A DNA stretch of 8,408 nucleotides from CAYYWP01 sp050176585 (GTDB taxonomy: Bacteria > Desulfobacterota > Binatia > HRBIN30 > CADEER01), in the NCBI GenBank assembly GCA_050176585.1, contig JBFXHX010000082.1:1-8408 (forward strand), written 5' to 3'. Positions 1 through 6,327 of this stretch are shown here, one piece after another. Position numbers and translations under genes: made by a program. Numbering within the stretch: the first letter of the stretch is position 1; each line of letters begins with the position of its first letter. The notes beneath the pieces were generated by a model. It was not told the origin of the DNA, searched no databases, and saw only the letters and a list, made by a program, of their open reading frames with translations.

Positions 1-352
1 AGTGGAGGCGGGGGGAATCGAACCCCCGTCCGAAAGTGCTCCGCTGCAGCGTCTACGTGCGTAGCCAGGCGTTTTGATCTCGCCGTCGCGACTCCCACCG
101 GCGGGATGCGCGACGGCCAGCTCGCGCGGTTTTCGTCCCGGACTTACGAGCGTCGGTCAGGGCTTATCCCGATTTGCCACGCCTGGGTCCGGCCCTACGG
201 GCTCGAGCCGGTCAGACGCCAGCTGTTGTTTAGGCAGCCAGAGCGAACGAATCGTCTGCGTATAAATTTCGCAGCCTGGGCTTTGGCGGGCCCCAAGTAC
301 CCGTTACACGCAACTGCCGCTTCACGACCTCCGTCGAACCCAGATCGCCCCC
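1..352 (-). ncRNA. ssrA: tmRNA (transfer-messenger RNA)
   Basis: tmRNA rescues stalled ribosomes by trans-translation, acting first as an alanine tRNA and then as a short message for a degradation tag. Read on the minus strand, the 5' end (352 downward) is GGGGGCGATCTGGGTTCGAC, the conserved tmRNA opening. The 3' end (positions 1-30) carries a T-arm (GGGGG, loop TTCGATTC, CCCCC) followed by CGCCTCC. That 3' strand pairs with the 5' GGGGGCG over 7 bp with one G-U pair, closing the tRNA-like acceptor stem. An open tag frame lies in the middle at the expected place. The length of about 350 nt is normal for a one-piece proteobacterial tmRNA. The last bases at the window edge read ACT rather than ACCA, so CCA does not appear to be encoded and would have to be added after transcription. 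The true encoded 3' end is at or near position 3. Confidence 0.96.
230..259 (-). other. tmRNA tag-peptide reading frame (ADDSFALAA)
   Basis: Within the tmRNA, the resume codon GCA (259-257) opens a frame reading Ala-Asp-Asp-Ser-Phe-Ala-Leu-Ala-Ala followed by TAA (232-230). An A-rich stretch and TATAC lie directly before GCA, comparable to TAGTC before the resume codon in E. coli. The hydrophobic end ALAA is the signal that ClpXP-type proteases recognise on tagged proteins. The encoded tag has nine residues, one fewer than the ten-residue tags such as E. coli ANDENYALAA. The Asn that normally follows the first Ala is absent. Confidence 0.9.
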
Positions 353-369
353 ATATTGGTGCGGCCTTC

Positions 370-398
370 AGGGTAATGTCGGAAGCTGGGCGAGGCAA
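370..398 (-). promoter_or_regulatory. putative sigma-70 promoter of ssrA
   Basis: On the minus strand a -35-like TTGCCT (398-393) and a -10-like TACCCT (375-370) are separated by exactly 17 bp. They match the consensus hexamers at 4 of 6 and 3 of 6 positions. Transcription would begin about 7 nt downstream, leaving a leader of roughly 10 nt before the mature tmRNA 5' end at 352. That fits RNase P processing of a short precursor. The hexamer matches are modest, so this is a placement argument rather than proof. Confidence 0.4.
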
Positions 399-463
399 GG
401 CGTGCCGGCGAGAAAGACCAGTCGCGCTGTGCATTAAGGTGCGGCGTGCCCGGCAACTCCATC

Positions 464-484
464 GCCGGCGCGCCGGGCGCCGGC
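464..484. repeat. perfect GC inverted repeat (hairpin) between ssrA and the DUF5335-like gene
   Basis: GCCGGCGC (464-471) and its exact reverse complement GCGCCGGC (477-484) flank a 5-nt loop. No T-tract follows on either strand, so it is not a classic intrinsic terminator. It is the only clear structure in the gene-free stretch 399-687. The rest of that stretch shows no convincing coding frame or RNA gene to me; the frames open there have no ribosome binding site and look like high-GC artefacts. Confidence 0.3.
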
Positions 485-687
485 TTGCGGCCGAGCTTAA
501 AACGGCGCTGGTCCGCGGTGCGCCGCCCTGGGGGCTGGTGGCACACTGCCAGCGCTGCGCGAACTGTACGCGGCCGGCTACGGCAGATAAGCAGCGGTCG
601 TAAGTTTCGGCTTGATCGGTCGCATTTCGGCCTTAGCTACGACGGCGCGGCCGACATTCACGGCGCGGCTGTCCAGAGGAGGTGCCC

Positions 688-1065
688 ATGGCTGATCGGG
701 AAATTCCTCGCGACCGGTGGATCAACGATCTCGACGCGTTCAGCAAGCAACACGAAGGGTGGGTCGTCACCCTCGAGGTGCTCGGCTCGGACCTCGGCGA
801 TCAGGAACAGGCCACTAGGCTGCCGCTGGTCGGCCTCTCGGCCGATGTCAAAGCCGGCGAGAACCGCGTTGCGGTCTCGGTCGGCGGCCGGCCGGAGACG
901 CACCTGACGCACTTCATCCAAGCGCCGAAACGCATCTGGGTGCGCCAGTCGGACGATCCCCGGCACGACGCGATCGAAGTCGAAGACACCGAAGGCAAAA
1001 CGACGGTCGTCCACTTCAACCACGTCGACCCCGACGAGGTCGAGCGCATGCTGCCTGAGCATTGA
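688..1065 (+). CDS. DUF5335-like small protein
   Basis: This encodes a 125-residue acidic, soluble-looking protein with no signal peptide or membrane segment. The ATG at 688 is chosen because AGGAGG (677-682) lies 5 nt upstream; a GTG at 682 in the same frame overlaps that site and is unlikely. From memory, the N-terminal pattern IPRDRW followed by FSKQHEGWVVTLEVLG (residues 19-34) and the central HLTHFIQAP (72-80) resemble DUF5335, a family of about 110-130 residues in soil and aquatic bacteria with no known function. The repeated acidic beta-strand pattern suggests a small all-beta or alpha/beta fold. The gene stands alone, convergent with the next gene. I see no convincing promoter. The coding call is firm; the family name is recalled and could not be searched here. 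Confidence 0.88.
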   Translation: MADREIPRDRWINDLDAFSKQHEGWVVTLEVLGSDLGDQEQATRLPLVGLSADVKAGENRVAVSVGGRPETHLTHFIQAPKRIWVRQSDDPRHDAIEVEDTEGKTTVVHFNHVDPDEVERMLPEH

Positions 1066-1090
1066 CGCGCGCCGGCGTGTCGATGCTCAA

Positions 1091-1134
1091 CGCGCAGGCG
1101 CGAAGATGCGAACTGACGAAAGCGCCTCTGCGCG
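1091..1134. terminator. bulged hairpin between convergent genes, possible bidirectional terminator
   Basis: CGCGCAGGCGC (1091-1101) can pair with GCGCCT (1122-1127) and GCGCG (1130-1134), giving an 11-bp stem with a 2-nt CT bulge and a 20-nt loop. It lies in the 95-nt gap between two convergent stop codons, where a shared terminator would be expected. There is no T-tract on either side, so intrinsic termination is uncertain. Confidence 0.3.
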
Positions 1135-1160
1135 GCTTCGCGTCTTCACGGTGACGGCGG

Positions 1161-1775
1161 CTACTTCACCGGGCGAAGCGGCCCCTTGCGCGGCGATGGG
1201 CTGCCTTCGACCATTTTCTTCTCGTCCAGCACGGCGCGGCCGCCGCCGCCGCCTTTGTGACCCCCGCCGCCGCGCGCGACATACCCGGTCTGCTCGCGGC
1301 GCTTGCGGTTGTCCTCGTACTGCCGCTTGCGCAAGCTGACGTGCACGCCGCGCTTGCGCGGCTGGCCCGCCGATCGTTCGGTGTGCTTGTGCTCGAGCAC
1401 GATGTCGCGGTCGTGCACCACGCGCAGATCGCATTCCCTGGCCCGCTCCTCCACGTCGCCGGCCAGCACACCGGGGGCGAGCCAGAGAGCGCGCGCGCTC
1501 TTCCGCGCCGCTTCCTCGATCGCCGCCCCATCGATGGCACCGGAGAGAACGAGCACGATATCGATCGGGCCGGGGACATCAGCGAAGTGTGCCCATGGCG
1601 TGAGCCCGGCGATCTCCGCCCGATCCTCGCGCACCGGGAACACCTCGAAACGCGCCTGCTTGAGATATGCGACCACGCCGCTCGCCCCCTGCGCCCCCAC
1701 TCCCAACACAGCGATGCTGCGAGCCGCCTCGAGCAGGCGCTCCACGGACACTTCCTCTCGGGTGAGGCGTCCCAT
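1161..1775 (-). CDS. CoA-binding (YccU-type) domain protein with basic glycine-rich tail
   Basis: This is a 204-residue cytosolic protein. Residues about 18-131 form a Rossmann-like CoA_binding_2 domain. IAVLGVGAQGASGVVAYL (21-38) is the nucleotide-binding loop and helix, PVRED (47-51) follows the second strand, and ALWLAPGV (96-103) and LRVVHDRDIVLEHKH (117-131) match the late strands and family end. Related proteins bind CoA or acyl-CoA, but their role is mostly unknown. Such proteins usually stop near 130-145 residues. Here about 73 more follow, rich in Lys/Arg and Gly, including GGGGHKGGGGG (169-179). The ATG at 1775 is preceded by AGGAGG with 4-nt spacing; a TTG one codon earlier sits too close to that site. 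A 16-bp palindrome lies about 37 bp upstream. The domain call is solid; the tail is of unknown function. Confidence 0.87.
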   Translation of the reverse strand: MGRLTREEVSVERLLEAARSIAVLGVGAQGASGVVAYLKQARFEVFPVREDRAEIAGLTPWAHFADVPGPIDIVLVLSGAIDGAAIEEAARKSARALWLAPGVLAGDVEERARECDLRVVHDRDIVLEHKHTERSAGQPRKRGVHVSLRKRQYEDNRKRREQTGYVARGGGGHKGGGGGRAVLDEKKMVEGSPSPRKGPLRPVK

Positions 1776-1811
1776 CAAACCTCCTGCATACCGCGCGGCG
1801 ATCTGCTCCGC

Positions 1812-1827
1812 GCTCGACGTGTCGAGC
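1812..1827. promoter_or_regulatory. 16-bp palindrome, candidate operator upstream of the CoA-binding gene
   Basis: GCTCGAC (1812-1818) and GTCGAGC (1821-1827) are perfect inverted repeats separated by GT. They end 37 bp upstream of the ATG at 1775. Position and symmetry fit a dimeric regulator site in the leader or promoter of the minus-strand gene. I could not find a convincing -35/-10 pair beside it. The remainder of the 1779-2028 gap holds no supported gene, only a short GGTA-rich run near 1855-1870. Confidence 0.3.
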
Positions 1828-2028
1828 CCTCCCCGCCCACTGCCGGGACCGGGAGGTAGCTAGGTAGGTAACCATCATCGCCGAGCAGGGAAGCGGTCGT
1901 ATGCAAAGCGCGTCCCCCAACGCCGGGCGTTTCCAGTTGCGCGCTTGCTGTCGGAGCAGCCGATGCGCGCAGGCGATGCCTCTCAGCTCGCCCACTGCAG
2001 GGTGCGAGCCGAGCGGAAATCAGGTCTC

Positions 2029-2265
2029 CTACGAATCGAGAGGGTGCAACTGTGCTCGCATCTCTGTCATGACGTGCGCGAGCGCGCGCATCGCCCGCTC
2101 GGGCCACTGACCCTCCTGGGCCAAGGCAGTCAACGCCGTGATCATTGCGCAGCGGAGGAGGTTCTCGGCTTGCTCGTGCTCGAGCGCCGCGCGCAGCACC
2201 GACGCGTTCACTTCGACTTCGCAGGTGAATAGACCGGCACGATCAACGATGAGGCGAGTGGTCAT
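2029..2265 (-). CDS. hypothetical small protein (78 aa)
   Basis: I do not recognise this gene. The ATG at 2265 is preceded by GAGGAG with a 6-nt spacer (ACACCC), a good ribosome binding site. The frame stays open further upstream, including an ATG near 2325, but that region lacks a binding site and the upstream translation does not look like protein. The product has no signal peptide or membrane span. Residues 1-20 (MTTRLIVDRAGLFTCEVEVN) look like a beta-hairpin, and residues 22-74 are almost all helix-forming, Ala/Glu/Leu-rich with one WP turn. A small alpha/beta or helical-dimer fold is likely. It lies between the porin and the CoA-binding gene on the same strand, but gaps of about 190 and 253 bp argue against a tight operon. 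It could be a false open frame, but the ribosome site favours a real gene. Confidence 0.6.
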   Translation of the reverse strand: MTTRLIVDRAGLFTCEVEVNASVLRAALEHEQAENLLRCAMITALTALAQEGQWPERAMRALAHVMTEMRAQLHPLDS

Positions 2266-2433
2266 GGGTGTCTCCTCGCTCAGGATGCGGAAAGAATTGC
2301 CCTCGCAGAGGATCCGTTGGTTCATGGCGAACGTCGTTACCGGGCCGAGGAACCAAGCTTTCGGCACCCCCTTTACCAGACCTTTAGGCCACACAGTGAG
2401 CGCTCCGCACAGGCTTGACAATACCCAAACCGC

Positions 2434-2448
2434 CGGCGCCCCGCGCCG
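2434..2448 (-). terminator. GC hairpin just after the porin stop, possible terminator
   Basis: CGGCGC (2434-2439) and GCGCCG (2443-2448) form a 6-bp perfect stem around a 3-nt loop, beginning 7 nt past the porin stop codon (2457-2455). On the minus strand it is followed by GCGGTTTGGGT, only weakly T-rich. Position favours a role in ending porin transcription; the tail is poor for a classic intrinsic terminator. Confidence 0.3.
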
Positions 2449-2454
2449 CGGCGC

Positions 2455-3891
2455 TCACAAGCTCAGGCCGATCTGCAATCCCGCGACCAATGCGTCGGGA
2501 ATCTCGCCGGTCCCGCCCGGGCGGATGACGTACTGCACGTTCGGCGAGAGCTGGAACCACGGCGTAACTTGGATCACGTAGGTCCATTCCAGCACCATCT
2601 CGAAATCCTGCAGCGGCATCCCCTGGGTGCGCTGCTGGTCGCGCAGGGCGCTGGAGAACGCGCCATAGACCACGCCGAAGAGCATGTCGTCGTCCGGGCG
2701 CGCTTCGAACGGCCCCCGCACGACGACGCCGGCATCGAAGAAAAAAGGGAACGGGTTGATCTCGGCCACCGGCGCACCGACCACCGCGACGAAGGGCACG
2801 ATGCCGCGTTGTGCGCGGGGCGCCCCGAATCTGACGAGTTGCTGATCGACCGTCACGTACATCCCGCCGTTGCCGTGCTCGGCCGCATCGGCGGTCGCGT
2901 CAGCGGGTGGATTCAGCGAGCTCGACCGACCGGTGTGGTAGTAGCCGCCGATGCTGTAGTGACCCGGCAGTGAGGCCGGCCCCCACAGGTGGCGGTAGCG
3001 GGATTCCGCGATGATCAGCACGCCATCGCTGAAGCTCAAGTTGAAATCTTCCGCGCCGGTGCGCGTGCCGTCCGGATCGCCGTCGTACACCGCGAGCTGC
3101 AGCGCGAGCCGCTGCCACGGGTGCACGCGCAGCCGCAGGCCGAGCGAGCTGTTCGGGTATTCGGAGAACGAGGGTGCGTTGATGGCGAGCGCTCCCGGGT
3201 TCGCGTCGATCCCGCTGGTCACGAATGCGGTGTACAGCGGGGATGTGGCAAAGTCGTCGCCGATCGACAGCCGCCCCAGCCGCACATTGACGCGCTTGTC
3301 CAACAGCGATTGCTCCCAGGCGAGGGTGACCAGGCGCGTGTGCGGCTGACAGCACACCTGCGAGACGTTGAAGACGTTACCGATGTCCTCATCCGAGAGG
3401 CTGTTGCCAGCACGCGACGACATCGAGACCTGCAACGCGGCGCCCGGGATCTCCGCGATGGTCTCGAGATCGAGCTCCAGGCCTGCGAAGATGTCGTGGA
3501 AGTAGCGCACCTTGTGGCGCTTGCCGCCGACGGGGTTGCCGAGGATGTCCGCGGTATAGCTCACGGTTGGATAGATGCCGGCGGCGCCGAGCCAGTCGCG
3601 CCAGCCCTGCCAGCCGCCGGTCGCCGTCGGCCCGTGGATCCACGCTTGGAACGCCGCGTCATCGAACAGCCGCGCGCGTAGGTTCCCCATGAAGTCCGAC
3701 CGCGGAGCGGCGGGGGTGGGCGCCGCGGCGCCTTCGCCACGCGCGGCGCCGGCCGACAGCGCCAGGAGCACGCCCGCCGCCACCGCGCACCATGCTCGCG
3801 ATCGCGACTGCACGGGCGAATGCCGTGCGCCGCTAGACGCGGCCGCGGCGACATGCGGTTGCCGCCACCCCCCGGTTCCGTGAGCCCCCAT
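2455..3891 (-). CDS. OprB-family carbohydrate-selective porin
   Basis: This encodes an outer-membrane beta-barrel of about 478 residues, a usual length for OprB porins, which let sugars and related small solutes diffuse into the periplasm. Family marks in order (numbered from ATG 3891) are WLGAAGIYPTVSYTADILGN (100-119), SRAGNSLSDEDIGNVFNVSQ (159-178), WEQSLLDKRVNVRLGRLSIG (192-211) and DDFATSPLYTAF (212-223), typical of OprB. The rest alternates in barrel-strand fashion. A hydrophobic signal core (WCAVAAGVLLALSAGA) lies near residues 34-49, with a long basic stretch before it, so the true start is uncertain. GTG 3903 and ATG 3891 lack good binding sites, and a GTG near 3813 would give a shorter, more normal signal peptide. 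The protein ends in Leu rather than the common terminal Phe. A CysCys pair sits in an early loop. The gene is divergent from the CtaG-fusion operon. Confidence 0.9.
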   Translation of the reverse strand: MGAHGTGGWRQPHVAAAASSGARHSPVQSRSRAWCAVAAGVLLALSAGAARGEGAAAPTPAAPRSDFMGNLRARLFDDAAFQAWIHGPTATGGWQGWRDWLGAAGIYPTVSYTADILGNPVGGKRHKVRYFHDIFAGLELDLETIAEIPGAALQVSMSSRAGNSLSDEDIGNVFNVSQVCCQPHTRLVTLAWEQSLLDKRVNVRLGRLSIGDDFATSPLYTAFVTSGIDANPGALAINAPSFSEYPNSSLGLRLRVHPWQRLALQLAVYDGDPDGTRTGAEDFNLSFSDGVLIIAESRYRHLWGPASLPGHYSIGGYYHTGRSSSLNPPADATADAAEHGNGGMYVTVDQQLVRFGAPRAQRGIVPFVAVVGAPVAEINPFPFFFDAGVVVRGPFEARPDDDMLFGVVYGAFSSALRDQQRTQGMPLQDFEMVLEWTYVIQVTPWFQLSPNVQYVIRPGGTGEIPDALVAGLQIGLSL

Positions 3892-3912
3892 CCCGCCGCG
3901 CACCGCCGCGGC

Positions 3913-3942
3913 ACCCTACTGCACCATGCGCTGCGGAGCCAA
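3913..3942 (-). promoter_or_regulatory. weak promoter candidate for the porin
   Basis: On the minus strand TTGGCT (3942-3937) and TAGGGT (3918-3913) are 18 bp apart, matching the -35 and -10 consensus at 4 of 6 and 3 of 6 positions. Transcription would start very near the GTG at 3903, which would leave only a short leader for ATG 3891 and fits best with an internal start further down. This is tentative. Confidence 0.2.
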
Positions 3943-3952
3943 TGCGCGGCGG

Positions 3953-3981
3953 TTGACAGGCCGAGCGCTTTCGACGACGAC
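3953..3981 (+). promoter_or_regulatory. consensus -35 element (TTGACA) upstream of the CtaG-fusion operon
   Basis: A perfect TTGACA lies at 3953-3958, about 85 bp before the ATG at 4043, in the divergent gap between porin and operon. The hexamer 17 bp further (3976-3981, GACGAC) is a poor -10, so a full sigma-70 promoter is not shown. An activator-dependent promoter is possible. An imperfect 11-bp direct repeat (3926-3936 and 3942-3952) sits directly upstream of the -35. Confidence 0.25.
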
Positions 3982-4042
3982 CACTGCGTGGCGGCACTGG
4001 GCCAAAGGGCAGCGGGCGCATCGAAAATCGCGACGGAGCGCG

Positions 4043-6322
4043 ATGACGTCCGCCGCTGAGGCCGCGCTCGCCTCGTGGCGCGTGCCGTTCTGGCCCGCGG
4101 TGATCGCGCTGGTGGCCGCCGTCCTCTACGCGCGCGGATGGCGGGTACTGCATCGGCAGTCGCCCGAGCGCTTCGCCGGGCGACAACTCTGCGCGTTCCT
4201 CGCCGGCCTCGCGTCGGTGCTGATCGCCGTCGGCTCGCCGCTCGATGCGTTCGCCCCCCTGCTCTTACTGGTGCACATGCTGCAGCACGCGCTGCTCACG
4301 ATGGTGGCGCCGCCGCTGTTGTGGCTCGGCGCGCCCGCGCTGCCCCTACTCCGCGGCTTGCCGTCGGGACTCGCGAAGCAGGGCCTCGGCCCGTTTCTCG
4401 CCTGGCCCGGTTTGCGGCGCGCCGCGCGCACCGTGGTCCATCCCATCGCCGCCTGGCTGGCGCTGGCGGTCGCGGTCGCGTTCTGGCATCTCCCCCCCGC
4501 CTACGAGCTCGCGCTGCGCAGCCCCGCGTGGCACGAAGTCGAGCACTTCTGTTTCCTCTTCGCCGGCTTGCTGTTCTGGTTTCCGGTCGTCCAGCCGTAT
4601 CCGAGCCGCGCGCACTGGCCGCGCTGGGCGATGATCCCCTACCTGCTCTGCGCGGATCTCACGAACACGGCGCTCGCCGCGCTGTTCGCTTTCGCCGAAC
4701 GGCCCCTCTATGCGACGTACGCCGCCGCGCCGCGCATCGCCGGCTTCGACGCGCGCGCCGATCAAGCGGCCGCCGGCGCGCTGATGTGGGTGCTCGGCTC
4801 GGCCGCATACCTCGCCGCGGCGGGCATGATCATCGCCGCCTGGCTGGGCGGTCGCACCGCGATCGCGCGAGCCGCGGCCCGACCGGCGCGGGCCGTGGTT
4901 CACGCCCCGGCTGCGCACCTCGACCTGTTGCGGCTGCCGGTGCTCGGCCCGGCGCTGCGCACCGGCGGCGTGCGGCGCGCACTGCAAGTCGCGATGCTGC
5001 TGCTCGCCGCCGCACTGGTCGCGGACGGCCTCCTCGGCCCGCAGGTGAGCCCGCTCAATCTCGCCGGCGTCCTGCCCTGGACGTACTGGCGCGGCTTCGT
5101 CGTGCTCGCCCTGCTGATCCTCGGCAACGCCTTTTGCATGCTCTGTCCGTTCATGCTGCCGCGGGCGTTGGCGAAGCATGTGCTCCCGGCTGCGCGCGCT
5201 TGGCCGCGGTGGCTGCGCAACAAGTGGCCCGCCGCACTCCTGCTGGTCGGATATCTCTGGGCGTACGAGATCTTCGATCTGTGGGACCGCCCGGCGCTGA
5301 CCGCGCTCATCGCGCTCGGCTACTTCGCGGCGGCATTCGCGGTCGACGGCATCTTTCGCGGCGCGGCGTTCTGCAAGCACCTCTGTCCGATCGGACAATT
5401 CCATTTCGTGCACGCGACCGTCTCACCGTTCGAGATCCAGGCGCGCGATGCCGACGTCTGCCGCCGCTGCACCACGCACGATTGCGTCCGCGGCAACGAG
5501 CGGCAGCGCGGCTGCGAGCTCGAGCTGTTCGTGCCCGAGAAGCGCGGCAACCTGGATTGCACGCTGTGCTTCGACTGCGTGCGGGCCTGCCCACACGACA
5601 ACGTCGGTCTCATCGGCGTCGCGCCAGCGGCCGACCTGGCCCGCGATCCGCCGCGCTCGTCGCTGCGGCGGCTCTCGGAGCGGCCCGACATCGCCGCGCT
5701 CGCGCTCGTGTGCGCGTTCGGCGCGTTCGCCAATGCCGCGGGCATGATCGAGCCCGTGCTCGGCGCCGAGCAGGCACTCGCGCAGCGGATCGGCAGCGGC
5801 GCCGCGCGCGCCGTGGGCGCTACAGCGCTGCTGTTCGCGCTGGTCGCCGTACCGGCCGGCGCCGCGGCTGCCGCAGCGTGGGCGAGCCGGCGGCTTGCCG
5901 GGGTCGCGTTGCCCTTCAGCGCGGTCGCCACCCGCGGCGCGCTGGCCCTGATTCCGCTCGGTCTCGGCATGTGGAGTGCGCACTTCGCGTTTCACTTGCT
6001 CAGCGGCATCGGCACGCTGCCGCCGGTCGTGCAGCGCGTGGCTGCCGATCTCGGAACCGCGCTGCTCGGCGCTCCGGCGTGGGCGAGCGCCTGTCCGACC
6101 CGCGCGCCCGACTGGGTCACCGGGCTCGAGTTGCTGCTCCTGGACGCCGGCCTGGTGCTCAGCGCGATCGTCGGCTGGCGATCGGCGCTGGATCTCGCCG
6201 ACGGGCAGGCACGACGCGCCATCCGCCTGCAGCTGCCCTGGGCGCTGCTCGCGCTCCTGCTGTGGACGGCGGGCGCGTGGATGGTGTTCCAGCCGATGCA
6301 GATGCGCGGCATGGCGCATTGA
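4043..6322 (+). CDS. CtaG-like oxidase-assembly domain fused to a FixG/NapH-like 4Fe-4S polyferredoxin, membrane protein
   Basis: This is a 759-residue polytopic inner-membrane protein. Residues about 15-270 match the caa3-type CtaG assembly domain: HMLQHALLTMVAPPLLWLGA (78-97), FWHLPP (147-152), WHEVEHF (163-169), and DQ (240-241) before a helix. Residues about 340-520 match membrane polyferredoxins such as FixG/CcoG, NapH and NosR. They carry two CxxxCP-type motifs (C365/C368 in FCMLCP, C444/C448 in FCKHLCP), then cysteines 473, 476, 481, 491 and CxxCxxCxxxCP at 506-517, enough for two 4Fe-4S clusters. About four more helices follow, one with SAHFAFH (645-651), and the tail is Met/His-rich (PMQMRGMAH). 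The ATG at 4043 is chosen for its GGAG 4 nt upstream and because the protein aligns from there; the frame is open back to 3926. CtaG and CcoG relatives serve copper handling and oxidase assembly, so electron-driven metal reduction coupled to delivery is a reasonable inference. Confidence 0.88.
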   Translation: MTSAAEAALASWRVPFWPAVIALVAAVLYARGWRVLHRQSPERFAGRQLCAFLAGLASVLIAVGSPLDAFAPLLLLVHMLQHALLTMVAPPLLWLGAPALPLLRGLPSGLAKQGLGPFLAWPGLRRAARTVVHPIAAWLALAVAVAFWHLPPAYELALRSPAWHEVEHFCFLFAGLLFWFPVVQPYPSRAHWPRWAMIPYLLCADLTNTALAALFAFAERPLYATYAAAPRIAGFDARADQAAAGALMWVLGSAAYLAAAGMIIAAWLGGRTAIARAAARPARAVVHAPAAHLDLLRLPVLGPALRTGGVRRALQVAMLLLAAALVADGLLGPQVSPLNLAGVLPWTYWRGFVVLALLILGNAFCMLCPFMLPRALAKHVLPAARAWPRWLRNKWPAALLLVGYLWAYEIFDLWDRPALTALIALGYFAAAFAVDGIFRGAAFCKHLCPIGQFHFVHATVSPFEIQARDADVCRRCTTHDCVRGNERQRGCELELFVPEKRGNLDCTLCFDCVRACPHDNVGLIGVAPAADLARDPPRSSLRRLSERPDIAALALVCAFGAFANAAGMIEPVLGAEQALAQRIGSGAARAVGATALLFALVAVPAGAAAAAAWASRRLAGVALPFSAVATRGALALIPLGLGMWSAHFAFHLLSGIGTLPPVVQRVAADLGTALLGAPAWASACPTRAPDWVTGLELLLLDAGLVLSAIVGWRSALDLADGQARRAIRLQLPWALLALLLWTAGAWMVFQPMQMRGMAH

Positions 6323-6327
6323 GCCCG

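Noticed and set aside
106..603. 165-codon plus-strand frame across the tmRNA gene and the gap after it
   Set aside because: It lies largely on the complement of ssrA, lacks a ribosome site, and its translation looks random.
612..640. Possible promoter (TTGATC, then AGCTAC) for the DUF5335-like gene
   Set aside because: The -10 position matches consensus at only one or two bases; too weak to annotate.
1240..1280. GCC/CCG trinucleotide-rich tract as a possible repeat element
   Set aside because: It is the complement of the glycine codons in the tail of the CoA-binding protein and needs no separate explanation.
1257..1863. Plus-strand frames of about 190-200 codons opposite the CoA-binding gene
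   Set aside because: They are antisense shadows of the gene with a strong AGGAGG site and clear Rossmann-type motifs.
2415..2437. Plus-strand TTGACA at 2415-2420
   Set aside because: No -10-like hexamer at 16-18 bp and no plus-strand gene downstream; likely a chance match.
2989..3681. 230-codon plus-strand frame inside the porin gene
   Set aside because: Antisense of a well-supported OprB porin; no family resemblance or start signal.
4346..5413. 355-codon antisense open frame
   Set aside because: Composition is Arg/Glu/Gln/Gly-rich with no recognisable motif, opposite a clearly conserved membrane protein; a shadow frame.
4075..6327. Very long open frame (frame 1) running through the whole CtaG-fusion gene into the transporter
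   Set aside because: Its translation before 6328 is Arg/Ala/Pro-rich low-complexity sequence, the usual out-of-frame shadow of GC-rich coding DNA. Only the part from 6328 on is protein-like.
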